From Bradyrhizobium sp. sBnM-33 (GTDB lineage Bacteria > Pseudomonadota > Alphaproteobacteria > Rhizobiales > Xanthobacteraceae): a stretch of DNA of 64,000 nucleotides. Made by a program: the position numbers and the translations under genes. How positions within the stretch are numbered: position 1 is the first letter of the stretch; every line of letters starts with the position of its first letter. The notes under the pieces are model-generated. The model saw only the letters and a program-made list of their open reading frames with translations, did no database searches and was not told the origin of the DNA. The DNA lies in assembly GCF_032917945.1 (NCBI RefSeq), contig NZ_CP136624.1, forward strand, positions 6,820,001 to 6,884,000, given 5' to 3'. Positions 1-8,435 of this stretch are shown piece after piece.

Positions 1-1124
1 CCCAAGGGCATACCCAATCGCTGCACACCAATGCGCTCGACGAGGCGCTGGCGCTGCCGACGGATTTTTCGGCCCGCATCGCGCGCAACACGCAATTGTT
101 CCTGCAGCAGGAAAGCGGCACCAACCGCATCATCGATCCCTGGGGCGGCTCCTATTACGTGGAGCGGCTGACGCGCGACCTCGCGGTGAAAGCATGGGGA
201 CATATTCAGGAGGTCGAGGCGCTTGGCGGCATGGCAAAGGCGATCGAAGCCGGCGTGCCGAAGCTGCGCATTGAGGAAGCTTCCGCCAAGACGCAGGCTC
301 GAATCGACGCCGGCAAGCAGGCCGTGATCGGCGTCAACAAGTACAAGCCTGTCAACGAAGCGCCGATCGACGTTCTTAAAGTAGATAATTCCAACGTGCG
401 CCGGCTGCAGATCGACAAGCTGAAGCGGCTGCGCTCCGAGCGCGACCAGAAAGAGGTCGATCAAGCGTTGGCCGCGCTGACGCGCAGCGCCGGCGAAGGC
501 AACGGCAATCTGCTGGCGCTGGCGATCGACGCGGCGCGTGCGAAAGCCACCGTCGGCGAAATTTCGGACGCGATGGAAAAAGTGTTCGGGCGTCACCGCG
601 CCGAGATCAAATCCATCACCGGCGTCTACAAGCGGGAGGCGTCCGCCATGTCCAACCGGGTCGCAAAAGTGCAGGCGCTGATCGATGCGTTCGAGACGGC
701 CGAGGGCCGTCGGCCTCGCATCCTCGTCGCCAAGATCGGCCAGGACGGCCATGACCGCGGCCAGAAGGTGATCGCATCCGCCTTTGCCGACGTCGGCTTC
801 GACGTCGATATCGGGCCGCTATTCGCCACCGCGGACGAGGCGGCGCGGCAGGCGGTCGAGAACGACGTTCACATCCTCGGCGTCTCATCGCTGGCGGCAG
901 CGCATCTCACGGCCGTGCCGGAGCTCAAGGCCGCACTGAAGAAGCATGGCCGCGAGGACATCATGATCATCATTGGCGGCGTGGTCCCGCCGCAGGATTA
1001 CGACGCGCTATATGCGGCCGGCGCGGAGGCGATTTTCCCGCCTGGCACCGTGATTTCGGATGCCGCCGAAGAGCTGATCCACAAGCTCAATGCCCGGCTC
1101 GGCCATAGCGAGGCGGCGGAGTAA
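1..1124 (+). CDS. scpA: Methylmalonyl-CoA mutase, C-terminal part (5' end outside window)
   Basis: The frame is open from base 3 with no start, so the gene begins before the window. The visible part carries the end of the TIM-barrel substrate domain ([20 protein letters not shown], then [18 protein letters not shown]), a linker, and a C-terminal cobalamin-binding domain with the base-off motif DGHDRG (His replaces dimethylbenzimidazole on cobalt) near base 740. The enzyme interconverts (R)-methylmalonyl-CoA and succinyl-CoA with adenosylcobalamin, the last step of propionyl-CoA assimilation. The mutase chaperone gene meaB lies 5.5 kb downstream on the same strand. Family assignment is secure; the symbol could equally be mutA/mcmA. 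Confidence 0.95.
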   Translation, partial: QGHTQSLHTNALDEALALPTDFSARIARNTQLFLQQESGTNRIIDPWGGSYYVERLTRDLAVKAWGHIQEVEALGGMAKAIEAGVPKLRIEEASAKTQARIDAGKQAVIGVNKYKPVNEAPIDVLKVDNSNVRRLQIDKLKRLRSERDQKEVDQALAALTRSAGEGNGNLLALAIDAARAKATVGEISDAMEKVFGRHRAEIKSITGVYKREASAMSNRVAKVQALIDAFETAEGRRPRILVAKIGQDGHDRGQKVIASAFADVGFDVDIGPLFATADEAARQAVENDVHILGVSSLAAAHLTAVPELKAALKKHGREDIMIIIGGVVPPQDYDALYAAGAEAIFPPGTVISDAAEELIHKLNARLGHSEAAE

Positions 1125-1161
1125 CCCTCCGCCGGGTTCAGGCTCTTCCAAAGGATAATCC

Positions 1162-1959
1162 TTGCGCGGCATTGCATTCCCCACGCTCATCCGGACAATT
1201 GGTTTGGCGGGCGCCATCGCATGTACTGCGGCGCTGCGCATGGCGTCTGCCGCCGAGCCGAAGCCGGATTTTTCCATCAAGACCAAGTGGGTCGAAGCCA
1301 GCATCTTTCTCGACGCGAAGATCAAGACCGATCCAGCCCTGGCGGCGAACTGCCTGGCAGAAGGAAAGGCTTGGGCCACAAAGAACCGCGCCGATGCCGA
1401 CAAGGAACGCAAGCAGGATCCGGACCTCTTCCGCAACGCGTGGTCGTTCGAGCGAAAATACGAGACGCGCTCGGTTGTCGATGGACGCTATGTCAGCATC
1501 ATCAGGACCGACTACAAATATACTGGTGGCGCGCACCCCAACAGCTCGTCCGACACGATCCTGTGGGATAAGTCAGCGGGCAAACGCATCAGCATCCGTC
1601 CGTTCTTCACCGAAACGGCCGACAACGGCCCGACGCTGAAAGCAATGCGGCAAGGCGTTATTGCCTCTCTCACGGCCGAGAAAAAGAAACGCGGCGCGGA
1701 AGGCACTGATACCAGCGCCATCGAAAGCATCGAGCCAAAACTTCTCAAGATCGGGCCAGTCGCACTGGCGCCATCGACCGAGGAAGGCAAGAGCTCCGGC
1801 CTGAACTTTTACTACGCACCTTATGCGGTCGGCTCCTATGCCGAAGGCGAGTATGTCGCCTTCGTGCCGTGGGAGATGTTGAAGCAATATCTGACGCCGG
1901 AAGGCGTCAGGATTTTCGGCGGTGCGCGACCGAAGGAAGACGAAGACCGGCCGCAATGA
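1162..1959 (+). CDS. Secreted DUF3298/DUF4163-type protein
   Basis: A 265-residue protein starting at TTG, chosen because AAAGGA lies just upstream and the frame then opens with a hydrophobic signal peptide ending near AAEPKP (residues 30-36). The mature part contains YKYTGGAHPNSSSDTILWD followed by a second conserved half, the pattern of the DUF4163/DUF3298 pair found in RsiV- and PdaC-like extracytoplasmic proteins. These domains bind glycans or lysozyme in some members; the ligand here is unknown. It lies 37 bp after the mutase on the same strand, so cotranscription is possible but a functional link is not evident. Confidence 0.75.
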   Translation: MRGIAFPTLIRTIGLAGAIACTAALRMASAAEPKPDFSIKTKWVEASIFLDAKIKTDPALAANCLAEGKAWATKNRADADKERKQDPDLFRNAWSFERKYETRSVVDGRYVSIIRTDYKYTGGAHPNSSSDTILWDKSAGKRISIRPFFTETADNGPTLKAMRQGVIASLTAEKKKRGAEGTDTSAIESIEPKLLKIGPVALAPSTEEGKSSGLNFYYAPYAVGSYAEGEYVAFVPWEMLKQYLTPEGVRIFGGARPKEDEDRPQ

Positions 1960-1970
1960 CGGCCGCACCA

Positions 1971-2441
1971 TCAAGCAGCACGGCGGCCTAGCGCTCGCTC
2001 CAGCGAATGGGTCCAGTCTGGAATCCAGGACTGGAACAGTGCTCGCCAACGATCCTCATCCTGCGGCGCGGTGTCGAGCTTTACCGACCATTCGATAAAG
2101 GTTCGGTTGCCTTCAACGATCGGAAGCAGATGCATCGTCCCCTCATAGCGCGTCGGCGCTGGAACCTTGGATTGCGACTCGGACGGAAATGGAAACGGAT
2201 CGATGCCCGCATAGGTCAGTGAATGCGCCTGGTCGGAATGGCCCGCCAGCCGCTGCCGGATCCAGTTGCCGAGATAGCAGAAGCGCCTGACCGCACCGAC
2301 TTCGTCGCCGCCTTTGTTGTCTTCGATCACGCTTTCGGTGACGCCTTCGATATAGGCCGGATAATTGTTGAAATCGCGGATCAGGGCCCACACGGTTTCC
2401 AGGGGATGGTTCAGCACGGTGCTGTAATAGGCTGTTGTCAT
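1971..2441 (-). CDS. SRPBCC (START-like) family protein
   Basis: A 156-residue protein beginning TTAYYSTVLNHPLETVWALI, the standard opening strand and helix of polyketide-cyclase/SRPBCC folds, followed by GAVRRF and a C-terminal amphipathic helix ending at ALGRRAA. I place the start at the ATG preceded by GGAGAG rather than 26 codons earlier, because the upstream codons match nothing in the fold. It is probably a cytoplasmic hydrophobic-ligand binder; the ligand is unknown. It is convergent with the preceding gene, with an 11-bp gap. Confidence 0.8.
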   Translation of the reverse strand: MTTAYYSTVLNHPLETVWALIRDFNNYPAYIEGVTESVIEDNKGGDEVGAVRRFCYLGNWIRQRLAGHSDQAHSLTYAGIDPFPFPSESQSKVPAPTRYEGTMHLLPIVEGNRTFIEWSVKLDTAPQDEDRWRALFQSWIPDWTHSLERALGRRAA

Positions 2442-2655
2442 GGTTCTCTCCGCAATCGATCGCGGCTCGATGCTGGGCCGCACACGGATCCCTATTTCGG
2501 GTAGCCCGATCGCCGCCACCCGATTTCCGGCTGTGGCGAGATGCCCGGTGATGAAACCGCTTCACTACCAATGCCTTGCGAGCGGAGCGCAAAGCCGCCT
2601 ACAATGCCGACATTACAAGAGCGCCTGACCTCGCGGCGCCGCAGGGAGGATCACC

Positions 2656-3651
2656 ATGTCCAAAAAGATTACCCGCCGCGCATTCGCGGCTTCGTCTGCT
2701 GCCGCCGCAGCCGTCGCGGGCTTTGGTTTCAAGCCGGCTTTGGCGCAGGCCTACCCGGCCCGGCCGGTGACCGTGATCGTGCCCTGGGGTGCCGGCGGCG
2801 GCACTGATGCGACCGCGCGCATTGTCGCGGCGCTGTTGGAAAAGGATCTCGGCCAACCCTTCAACGTGGTCAACCGCACCGGCGGCTCCGGCGTCGTCGG
2901 ACATTCCGCGATCGCGACTGCACAGCCCGACGGCTACACCATCGGCATGCTGACGGTGGAAATCTCGATGATGCACTGGCAGGGGCTCACCGAACTCGGA
3001 CCCAAGAGCTACACGCCGCTGGCCCTGATGAACGAGGACCCGCCCGGCATCCAGGTCAGTTCCACCTCGCCCTACAAGACCGTGAAGGAACTGGCGGACG
3101 CGATCAAGGCCGCCCCCGCCGGCAAGTTCAAGGCCTCCGGCACCGGTCAAGGCGGAATTTGGCATCTCGCGCTGGTCGGCTGGATGCAGGCGATGGGACT
3201 TGCCCCCAATCACGTTGCATGGGTGCCGTCGAACGGCGCCGCGCCGGCGATGCAGGATCTTGCGGCCGGCGGTCTCGACCTCACCACCTGCTCGGTGCCG
3301 GAAGCCCGCGCCATCATCGAGGCCGGCAAGGCGCGCAGCCTCGCCGTCATGGCTAAGGCGCGTAACCCTGCATTTCCCGACGTGCCGACGCTGAAGGAGG
3401 CGATGGGTATTGATTATTCGACCGGCGCGTGGCGCGGCATTGCCGGTCCCAAGGGCCTGCCTGCCGACGTCTCGGCCAAGCTCACCGCGGCGCTGAAGAA
3501 AGTTTACGACTCGAAGGAGTTCAAGGACTTCATGAGCAATCGCGGCTTCGGAACGGTGTGGGGCGACGCGTCGGAGTTCGCCGCATTCATGGACAAGGGC
3601 GACGCCCAAATGGGCGTGGCGATGAAGGCCGCCGGACTCTCTAAGGCTTGA
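2656..3651 (+). CDS. tctC: Tripartite tricarboxylate transporter substrate-binding protein (Bug/TctC family)
   Basis: A 331-residue periplasmic binding protein. It opens with an export signal containing a twin-arginine-like pair (ITRRAFAASSAAAAA) and an Ala-x-Ala cleavage site near residue 31; the mature N-terminus is AYPARPVTVIVPWGAGGGTD, the diagnostic Bug-family opening. The family captures carboxylates or other small acids for the TctAB permease. A strong ribosome site (AGGGAGG) precedes the ATG. It heads the operon tctC-tctB-tctA. The substrate cannot be read from sequence; proximity to methylmalonyl-CoA mutase and meaB hints at organic-acid use but is not proof. Confidence 0.92.
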   Translation: MSKKITRRAFAASSAAAAAVAGFGFKPALAQAYPARPVTVIVPWGAGGGTDATARIVAALLEKDLGQPFNVVNRTGGSGVVGHSAIATAQPDGYTIGMLTVEISMMHWQGLTELGPKSYTPLALMNEDPPGIQVSSTSPYKTVKELADAIKAAPAGKFKASGTGQGGIWHLALVGWMQAMGLAPNHVAWVPSNGAAPAMQDLAAGGLDLTTCSVPEARAIIEAGKARSLAVMAKARNPAFPDVPTLKEAMGIDYSTGAWRGIAGPKGLPADVSAKLTAALKKVYDSKEFKDFMSNRGFGTVWGDASEFAAFMDKGDAQMGVAMKAAGLSKA

Positions 3652-3693
3652 TCTTGATCGGCTGACATCGCCCGATATCCGCGGAGCCAGTAC

Positions 3694-4179
3694 ATGCGTC
3701 TACCCGATCGCGTCACGGGATTGTTTCTCGTTGGCCTCGGCGCGGCTGCCGCGTATGGCGGCTGGCAGTTGCCGCCGGTGCCCGGCCAGCCGGTCGGGCC
3801 CAACGTCTTTCCACTGGTGATCGGAACGGGCCTGGCCCTGTGCGGGCTTGCGATTGCATTCGGGATCGGCCGCAGCTTTGAGGAGGAAGAACACCTCATT
3901 CCGGCCGAGGGCGGCCAGGTGAAGCCGCCGACCGGCAAGCTTTATGGCCTGCGCGCCCTGCTCCCGCCGGCGCTATTGCTGTTCTACGTGGCGGTCGCCG
4001 AACGGCTCGGCTTCATCATCACGGCAGCGTTGATCGTGTTCGTTACGTCGACAGCGCTTGGCGCCCGCTGGAAGCTTTCGCTGCCGCTCGCCGTGCTGGC
4101 ACCGATCGGCATCCATCTGATCTTCTCGAAATTGCTGCGCGTGCCGCTGCCGGCCGGGCTGCTGCCGATGCCCTGGTGA
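3694..4179 (+). CDS. tctB: Tripartite tricarboxylate transporter small permease subunit TctB
   Basis: A 161-residue integral membrane protein with about four hydrophobic helices: one at the N-terminus (GLFLVGLGAAAAYGGW) and three after residue 85, separated by a charged stretch (FEEEEHL). Length, topology and position between the binding protein and the large permease identify it as the small TctB subunit. The gene lies 42 bp after tctC and ends 3 bp before tctA, so the three are almost certainly one transcript with coupled translation of tctB and tctA. Confidence 0.9.
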   Translation: MRLPDRVTGLFLVGLGAAAAYGGWQLPPVPGQPVGPNVFPLVIGTGLALCGLAIAFGIGRSFEEEEHLIPAEGGQVKPPTGKLYGLRALLPPALLLFYVAVAERLGFIITAALIVFVTSTALGARWKLSLPLAVLAPIGIHLIFSKLLRVPLPAGLLPMPW

Positions 4180-4182
4180 TCG

Positions 4183-5694
4183 ATGCTTAACACCCTCAGC
4201 CAAGCCTTCGCGCTCATTACCACGTGGGAAGTCATCATCGCGATGCTCGCGGCATCGGTCTATGGCCTGGTCATCGGATCGCTGCCGGGGCTGTCCGCGA
4301 CCATGGCCACCGCTCTTCTGGTCCCCGTCACGTTCTATCTGTCACCGATCGCCGCGATCGCCACCATCGTCGCCGCATCCACGATGGCGATCTTCGCCGG
4401 TGATATCCCCGGCGCGCTGCTGCGCATTCCCGGCACCCCCGCCTCGGCGGCTTACGCAGACGAAGCCTATGCGATGACGCGCAAGGGCGAGGCCGAACTC
4501 GCGCTCGGCGCCGGCGTCTGGTTCTCCGCCGTGGGCGGCATCGCAGGCACGCTGTCGCTGATGATCCTCGCGCCGCCGCTGGCCGAAATCGCGCTGTCGT
4601 TCTCGACCTTCGAATATTTCTGGCTCGCATTCCTCGGCTTGATGTGCGCCACGCTGGTCGCGCGGTCTTCCCCGGTGAAGGCAATCGCCAGCATGTTCAT
4701 CGGCCTGCTGGTCGCGTGCATCGGTATCGAAAATCCCGGTGGCGTACCGCGCTTCACCTTCGGCATGACCAATTTGTTCGGCGGCATCGAACCGATCCCG
4801 GCGCTGGTCGGCGTGTTCGCCGTGGCGCAGGTGATGCGGGCGATGCTGACACCGGAGCCGCCACCGATCCCGCGGCGTAAATTCGGGAGCATCATGGCGG
4901 GCCAATGGAAGCTCACCAAAAAGTACAACTGGCAGATGACGCGCGGGAACATCGTCGGCATAATCATCGGCGTGCTACCGGGCGCCGGCGCCGACATGGC
5001 CGCCTGGGTCAGCTACGCCATGTCCAAGCGCTTTTCGAAGGAACCGGAGAAATTCGGAACCGGCCACGTCGAGGGCCTGGTCGAAGCCGGCGCCAGCAAC
5101 AACGCCAGCGTCGCCTCGGGCTGGGTGCCCTCGCTGCTGTTTGGCATTCCCGGCGATACCATCGCGGCGATTGCTATCGGCGTGCTCTACATGAAGGGCC
5201 TCAACCCCGGCCCGACGCTGTTCACCGAAAAAACGTCGAGCATGTATGCGATCTACCTGATGTTCATCATCGCCAACGTCATCATGATCCCGCTCGGCAT
5301 CATCATGATCCGGCTCGCAACCCACGTGCTGCGCGCGCCGCGTTCCACCGTGATGCCGGTCATCATGCTGTGCTGCGCCGTCGGCTCGTTCGCCATCGGC
5401 AACAACATATTCGGCGTCGTTATCGTCGCGACCTTTGGCGTCATCGGTTATGTCATGGAAGAAAACGGCTATCCGGTCGCCGCGATGGTGCTCGGAATCG
5501 TCATGGGCACCATGATCGAGCAGAGCTTCGTGACCTCGCTGATCAAGTCCGACGGCAGCGTGCTGCCGTTCTTCGAGCGGCCGATCGCCGCGATCCTCGC
5601 CGCCATGGCGATCGGCGCGCTGATCTGGCCGGTGCTGGTCTGGGTATGGCGGAAGCTCAAGCGCGAGGCGCCCACCGCTGCGTCGGCGCGCTGA
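4183..5694 (+). CDS. tctA: Tripartite tricarboxylate transporter large permease TctA
   Basis: A 503-residue polytopic membrane protein with roughly ten or more transmembrane helices. Family signatures are IGSLPGLSATMATALLVP near residue 30 and its internal echo GVLPGAGADMAAWVSYAMSK near residue 265, the inverted-repeat loops that form the transport site in TctA proteins. It takes substrate from the Bug protein and imports it using the ion gradient. It ends the tct operon; no convincing intrinsic terminator follows. Length is normal for the family (about 500). Confidence 0.95.
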   Translation: MLNTLSQAFALITTWEVIIAMLAASVYGLVIGSLPGLSATMATALLVPVTFYLSPIAAIATIVAASTMAIFAGDIPGALLRIPGTPASAAYADEAYAMTRKGEAELALGAGVWFSAVGGIAGTLSLMILAPPLAEIALSFSTFEYFWLAFLGLMCATLVARSSPVKAIASMFIGLLVACIGIENPGGVPRFTFGMTNLFGGIEPIPALVGVFAVAQVMRAMLTPEPPPIPRRKFGSIMAGQWKLTKKYNWQMTRGNIVGIIIGVLPGAGADMAAWVSYAMSKRFSKEPEKFGTGHVEGLVEAGASNNASVASGWVPSLLFGIPGDTIAAIAIGVLYMKGLNPGPTLFTEKTSSMYAIYLMFIIANVIMIPLGIIMIRLATHVLRAPRSTVMPVIMLCCAVGSFAIGNNIFGVVIVATFGVIGYVMEENGYPVAAMVLGIVMGTMIEQSFVTSLIKSDGSVLPFFERPIAAILAAMAIGALIWPVLVWVWRKLKREAPTAASAR

Positions 5695-5864
5695 CTGCGC
5701 CGGGCCCCTCGCCTGCAGGGCAAGGCCGTAGTAAGCCAACGGCATAGTGAACTTCCCGTCGGCGCTGGGCGGGATACCGCCAGCGTGCTAGAATTTCACG
5801 ATGACCACGATCGCACATACTATGAGCGGCTTGCGGACACAGATAGATCCGCAATCAAATCCGT

Positions 5865-6593
5865 TTGTTACTTGCTGACATGCACTACTGGAATAAGCAA
5901 AATTTCGAAGGTCTCTCGAAGCTTTCTGAAGAGCTGGACGCGCACCCCAATCTAACGGCGTCGCTGGCAAGCTACTGCCGCTTTCGCGAAAAGGGATTGC
6001 GTCGCGAAGCGCTCTCCGCGCTTGAAGACTTTCTTCTAGCGGCGCGCTCATTTGACAGCGCCGTCGCCCGTTCGGCTGTGGTCACCATCTTGGAAGCAAA
6101 CGCCCGGACAAGCGGGACCCATCAATTCCTTACGCAGCCCTTGGTCACCCGGTTTCTGGTACCGACACTTCGGTCATGGATGGACGATGATCCGGCTGCG
6201 AGCACACCGATCCGATGGCTCGGCATACTTTCGCGTGATGATCAATTGCTTGGTAGAGCTCTCTCGATGTGCCCCGAGGATACTCCAGTGCGAAAGATGT
6301 TGATCGGGGCTGAGCTTTCCTGTGCCGAATATGCGACACATCATCTCGATGAAACCATCTTCCTTGGCAGTGTTGATGGCGTGGTCACAGCCTTAGCCCG
6401 CGCCAGATATCTCATAGCGAACGCCCCAGAGCCCGAGGCGCTTGCTCACCTGACATCCGAAGTGCATTACTTCGATGCCATGGTCGCCGACTGGATAACC
6501 TATTCGAAGGACCCGACAGGCTCCTTCCCCGAGTGGTGTACGAAGCACGGGAGGAAGTACGGCTATCCCATCAAGATCTACTACAAACGGTGA
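5865..6593 (+). CDS. Hypothetical protein, probably frameshifted near its N-terminus
   Basis: The uninterrupted frame from TTG 5865 (or ATG 5880) encodes about 242 residues with no family I recognise; it is helical, acidic and lacks a signal peptide or membrane segments. The adjacent frame upstream, from GTG 5785, encodes plausible protein (LEFHDDHDRTYYERLADTD, then SAIKSVCYLL) that would continue smoothly into the present frame (DMHYWNKQNFEG) if one base were added near 5877. I therefore think the native protein starts near 5785. Base composition is more AT-rich than its neighbours, suggesting a recent arrival. No ribosome site stands out at either start. Confidence 0.6.
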   Translation: MLLADMHYWNKQNFEGLSKLSEELDAHPNLTASLASYCRFREKGLRREALSALEDFLLAARSFDSAVARSAVVTILEANARTSGTHQFLTQPLVTRFLVPTLRSWMDDDPAASTPIRWLGILSRDDQLLGRALSMCPEDTPVRKMLIGAELSCAEYATHHLDETIFLGSVDGVVTALARARYLIANAPEPEALAHLTSEVHYFDAMVADWITYSKDPTGSFPEWCTKHGRKYGYPIKIYYKR

Positions 6594-6624
6594 ATTTGCC
6601 CGTAAACAAGTGGTTTCGAATACG

Positions 6625-7608
6625 ATGAGCAAAAGCACCGTTGACATCAAGGTTGTCGCCAAGGACCTCCGCGCCGGCCACCGCGCGGCGCTGGCGCGTG
6701 CGATTACCCTGATCGAAAGCCGGCGTTCCGACCACCAGGCCGCGGCGCGCGAACTGGTGCAGGCGCTGTTATCAGACACCGGCAAGGCGGTGCGCGTCGG
6801 CATTACCGGCTCGCCCGGCGTCGGCAAATCCACCACGATCGACGCGCTTGGCATGTTCCTGATCGAGCGCGGCCACAAGGTCGCGGTGCTCGCAGTGGAC
6901 CCCTCCTCGGCGCGCACCGGCGGCTCGATCCTCGGCGACAAGACACGGATGGCGCGGCTGGCGAATTCCGACAGCGCCTTCGTCCGCCCCTCGCCGTCGT
7001 CGGGCACGCTCGGCGGAGTCGCCGCGAAAACCCGCGAAGCGATGCTGCTCTGCGAGGCGGCCGGTTTCGACGTGGTGCTGGTGGAGACCGTCGGCATCGG
7101 CCAATCCGAAACCGCCGTCTGCGACATGACCGACTTCTTTCTCGCCCTGATGCTGCCCGGCGCCGGCGACGAATTGCAGGGCATCAAGAAGGGACTGGTC
7201 GAACTCGCCGACATGATCGCGATCAACAAGGCCGATGGCGACAACGTCAAGCGCGCCAATCTGGCGGCGGCCGAGTATCGCTCCGCGCTGCATATTTTGA
7301 GCCCGCGCTCGGAGCATTGGCATCCGCCGGTCGTGACCTATTCGGCGCTGACCGGTATAGGTATGGACACGCTGTGGCAGAAGATTTTGGATCACCGCAC
7401 CGCCATGAACGCCTCGAGCGAGTTTGCAGGCCGGCGCCGTGAGCAGCAGGTGAAATGGATGTGGTCGATGCTGGAGCAGCGGATGATGGCACGGCTGCGT
7501 TCCGACGCCGCGATCCGTGCCAAGGTGAAGAAGACCGAGGCCGAGGTCGCCGACGGCCGCATCACGCCGGCGGTTGCCGCCGAACAGATCGCGGAGTGGT
7601 TGCGGTGA
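6625..7608 (+). CDS. meaB: Methylmalonyl-CoA mutase-associated GTPase MeaB
   Basis: A G3E-family GTPase of about 327 residues. Visible motifs: Walker A GITGSPGVGKST, the DPSSARTGGSILGDKTRM segment of MeaB/ArgK proteins, the switch region VETVGIGQSE, and the guanine-specificity motif NKAD. MeaB loads and protects the adenosylcobalamin cofactor of methylmalonyl-CoA mutase, whose gene opens this window. The ATG at 6625 (MSKSTVDIK) is preferred over an in-frame GTG five codons earlier; neither has a strong ribosome site. Its TGA overlaps the GTG start of pcp by four bases. Confidence 0.95.
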   Translation: MSKSTVDIKVVAKDLRAGHRAALARAITLIESRRSDHQAAARELVQALLSDTGKAVRVGITGSPGVGKSTTIDALGMFLIERGHKVAVLAVDPSSARTGGSILGDKTRMARLANSDSAFVRPSPSSGTLGGVAAKTREAMLLCEAAGFDVVLVETVGIGQSETAVCDMTDFFLALMLPGAGDELQGIKKGLVELADMIAINKADGDNVKRANLAAAEYRSALHILSPRSEHWHPPVVTYSALTGIGMDTLWQKILDHRTAMNASSEFAGRRREQQVKWMWSMLEQRMMARLRSDAAIRAKVKKTEAEVADGRITPAVAAEQIAEWLR

Positions 7609-8249
7609 GCGAAAGGCTTCGCATCCTCGTCACCGGCTTCGGTCCGTTCCCCGGCGCGCCCTACAATCCGACGCAGCCGCTGGTGGCGCGGCTCACGCGA
7701 CTGCGCCGCCCTGCCCTTAGCGACGTCGAACTGTCCAGCCACATCTTCCCCGTAACCTACAACGCGGTCGATCGCGAATTGCCGCTGGCATTGCGAAAAC
7801 ACCGGCCGCATGCGCTGCTGATGTTCGGCCTCGCCTCGCGTACCCCTTATCTGCGGATTGAAACCCGCGCCCGCAATGCCGTCACCATGCTCTGGCCCGA
7901 CGCGGCACAAACCCACGCGCGCAAAGGGTCGATCGCCGACGGCGCCGATGCGCAAAGGTTCGGCCCGCACACAGCCAAATTATTGCGTGCGGCCAAGAAC
8001 ACCGGGCTCGATGCCCGCGCCTCGCGCGACGCCGGAAGTTATCTCTGCAACTACCTGAGCTGGCGCGCGATCGAATCCGTCCGTGGCGACAACGGGCCCC
8101 GTGTCGCCGCCTTCATTCACATCCCGCCGCTGGCGCGCAGCGGCGCGGCCAGGCGAAAAGGTTCTCCGCGCATCTCGCTGGAAGAGCTGGTCGATGCCGG
8201 CGAAGCGATGCTGCTGGAAATGGTGCGGCTGGCGCGACGGGCTTCGTAA
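7605..8249 (+). CDS. pcp: Pyroglutamyl-peptidase I (peptidase C15)
   Basis: A 214-residue cysteine peptidase that removes N-terminal pyroglutamate from peptides in the cytoplasm. The catalytic triad is visible: Glu86 in RIETRARN, Cys148 in SYLCNYLSW and His172 in FIHIPP, with spacing matching the classical enzyme (Glu81, Cys144, His168). The opening RILVTGFGPFPGAPYNPTQP is the family signature. The GTG start overlaps the meaB stop (GTGA), indicating translational coupling; a longer in-frame extension upstream would run through meaB and is not used. Confidence 0.92.
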   Translation: MSERLRILVTGFGPFPGAPYNPTQPLVARLTRLRRPALSDVELSSHIFPVTYNAVDRELPLALRKHRPHALLMFGLASRTPYLRIETRARNAVTMLWPDAAQTHARKGSIADGADAQRFGPHTAKLLRAAKNTGLDARASRDAGSYLCNYLSWRAIESVRGDNGPRVAAFIHIPPLARSGAARRKGSPRISLEELVDAGEAMLLEMVRLARRAS

Positions 8250-8253
8250 TTTC

Positions 8254-8294
8254 GTAGAGTGGGCACGGCGCAAGCGCGCCTTTGCCCACCCTAC
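8254..8294. repeat. Palindromic repeat (GTAG-GTGGGCA type)
   Basis: Inverted arms GTAGAGTGGGCA and TGCCCACCCTAC flank a GC-rich loop just after the pcp stop. It has the form of the dispersed intergenic palindromes common in Bradyrhizobium. It could fold as a hairpin at the 3' end of the pcp transcript, but it lacks a T-tract, so I do not call it a terminator. Confidence 0.6.
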
Positions 8295-8435
8295 AGACTT
8301 CCGTCGCACCCGACATTAACCCTACCCGAAACAATCGCGGCCTCTCTGCCCGGTCTTCACCATGCCCGGCGGCATTTTCGCGATACCTATGAAACGCGAA
8401 TGCCACGACCTGCAATCGCGCGAGGGCCATTCACC

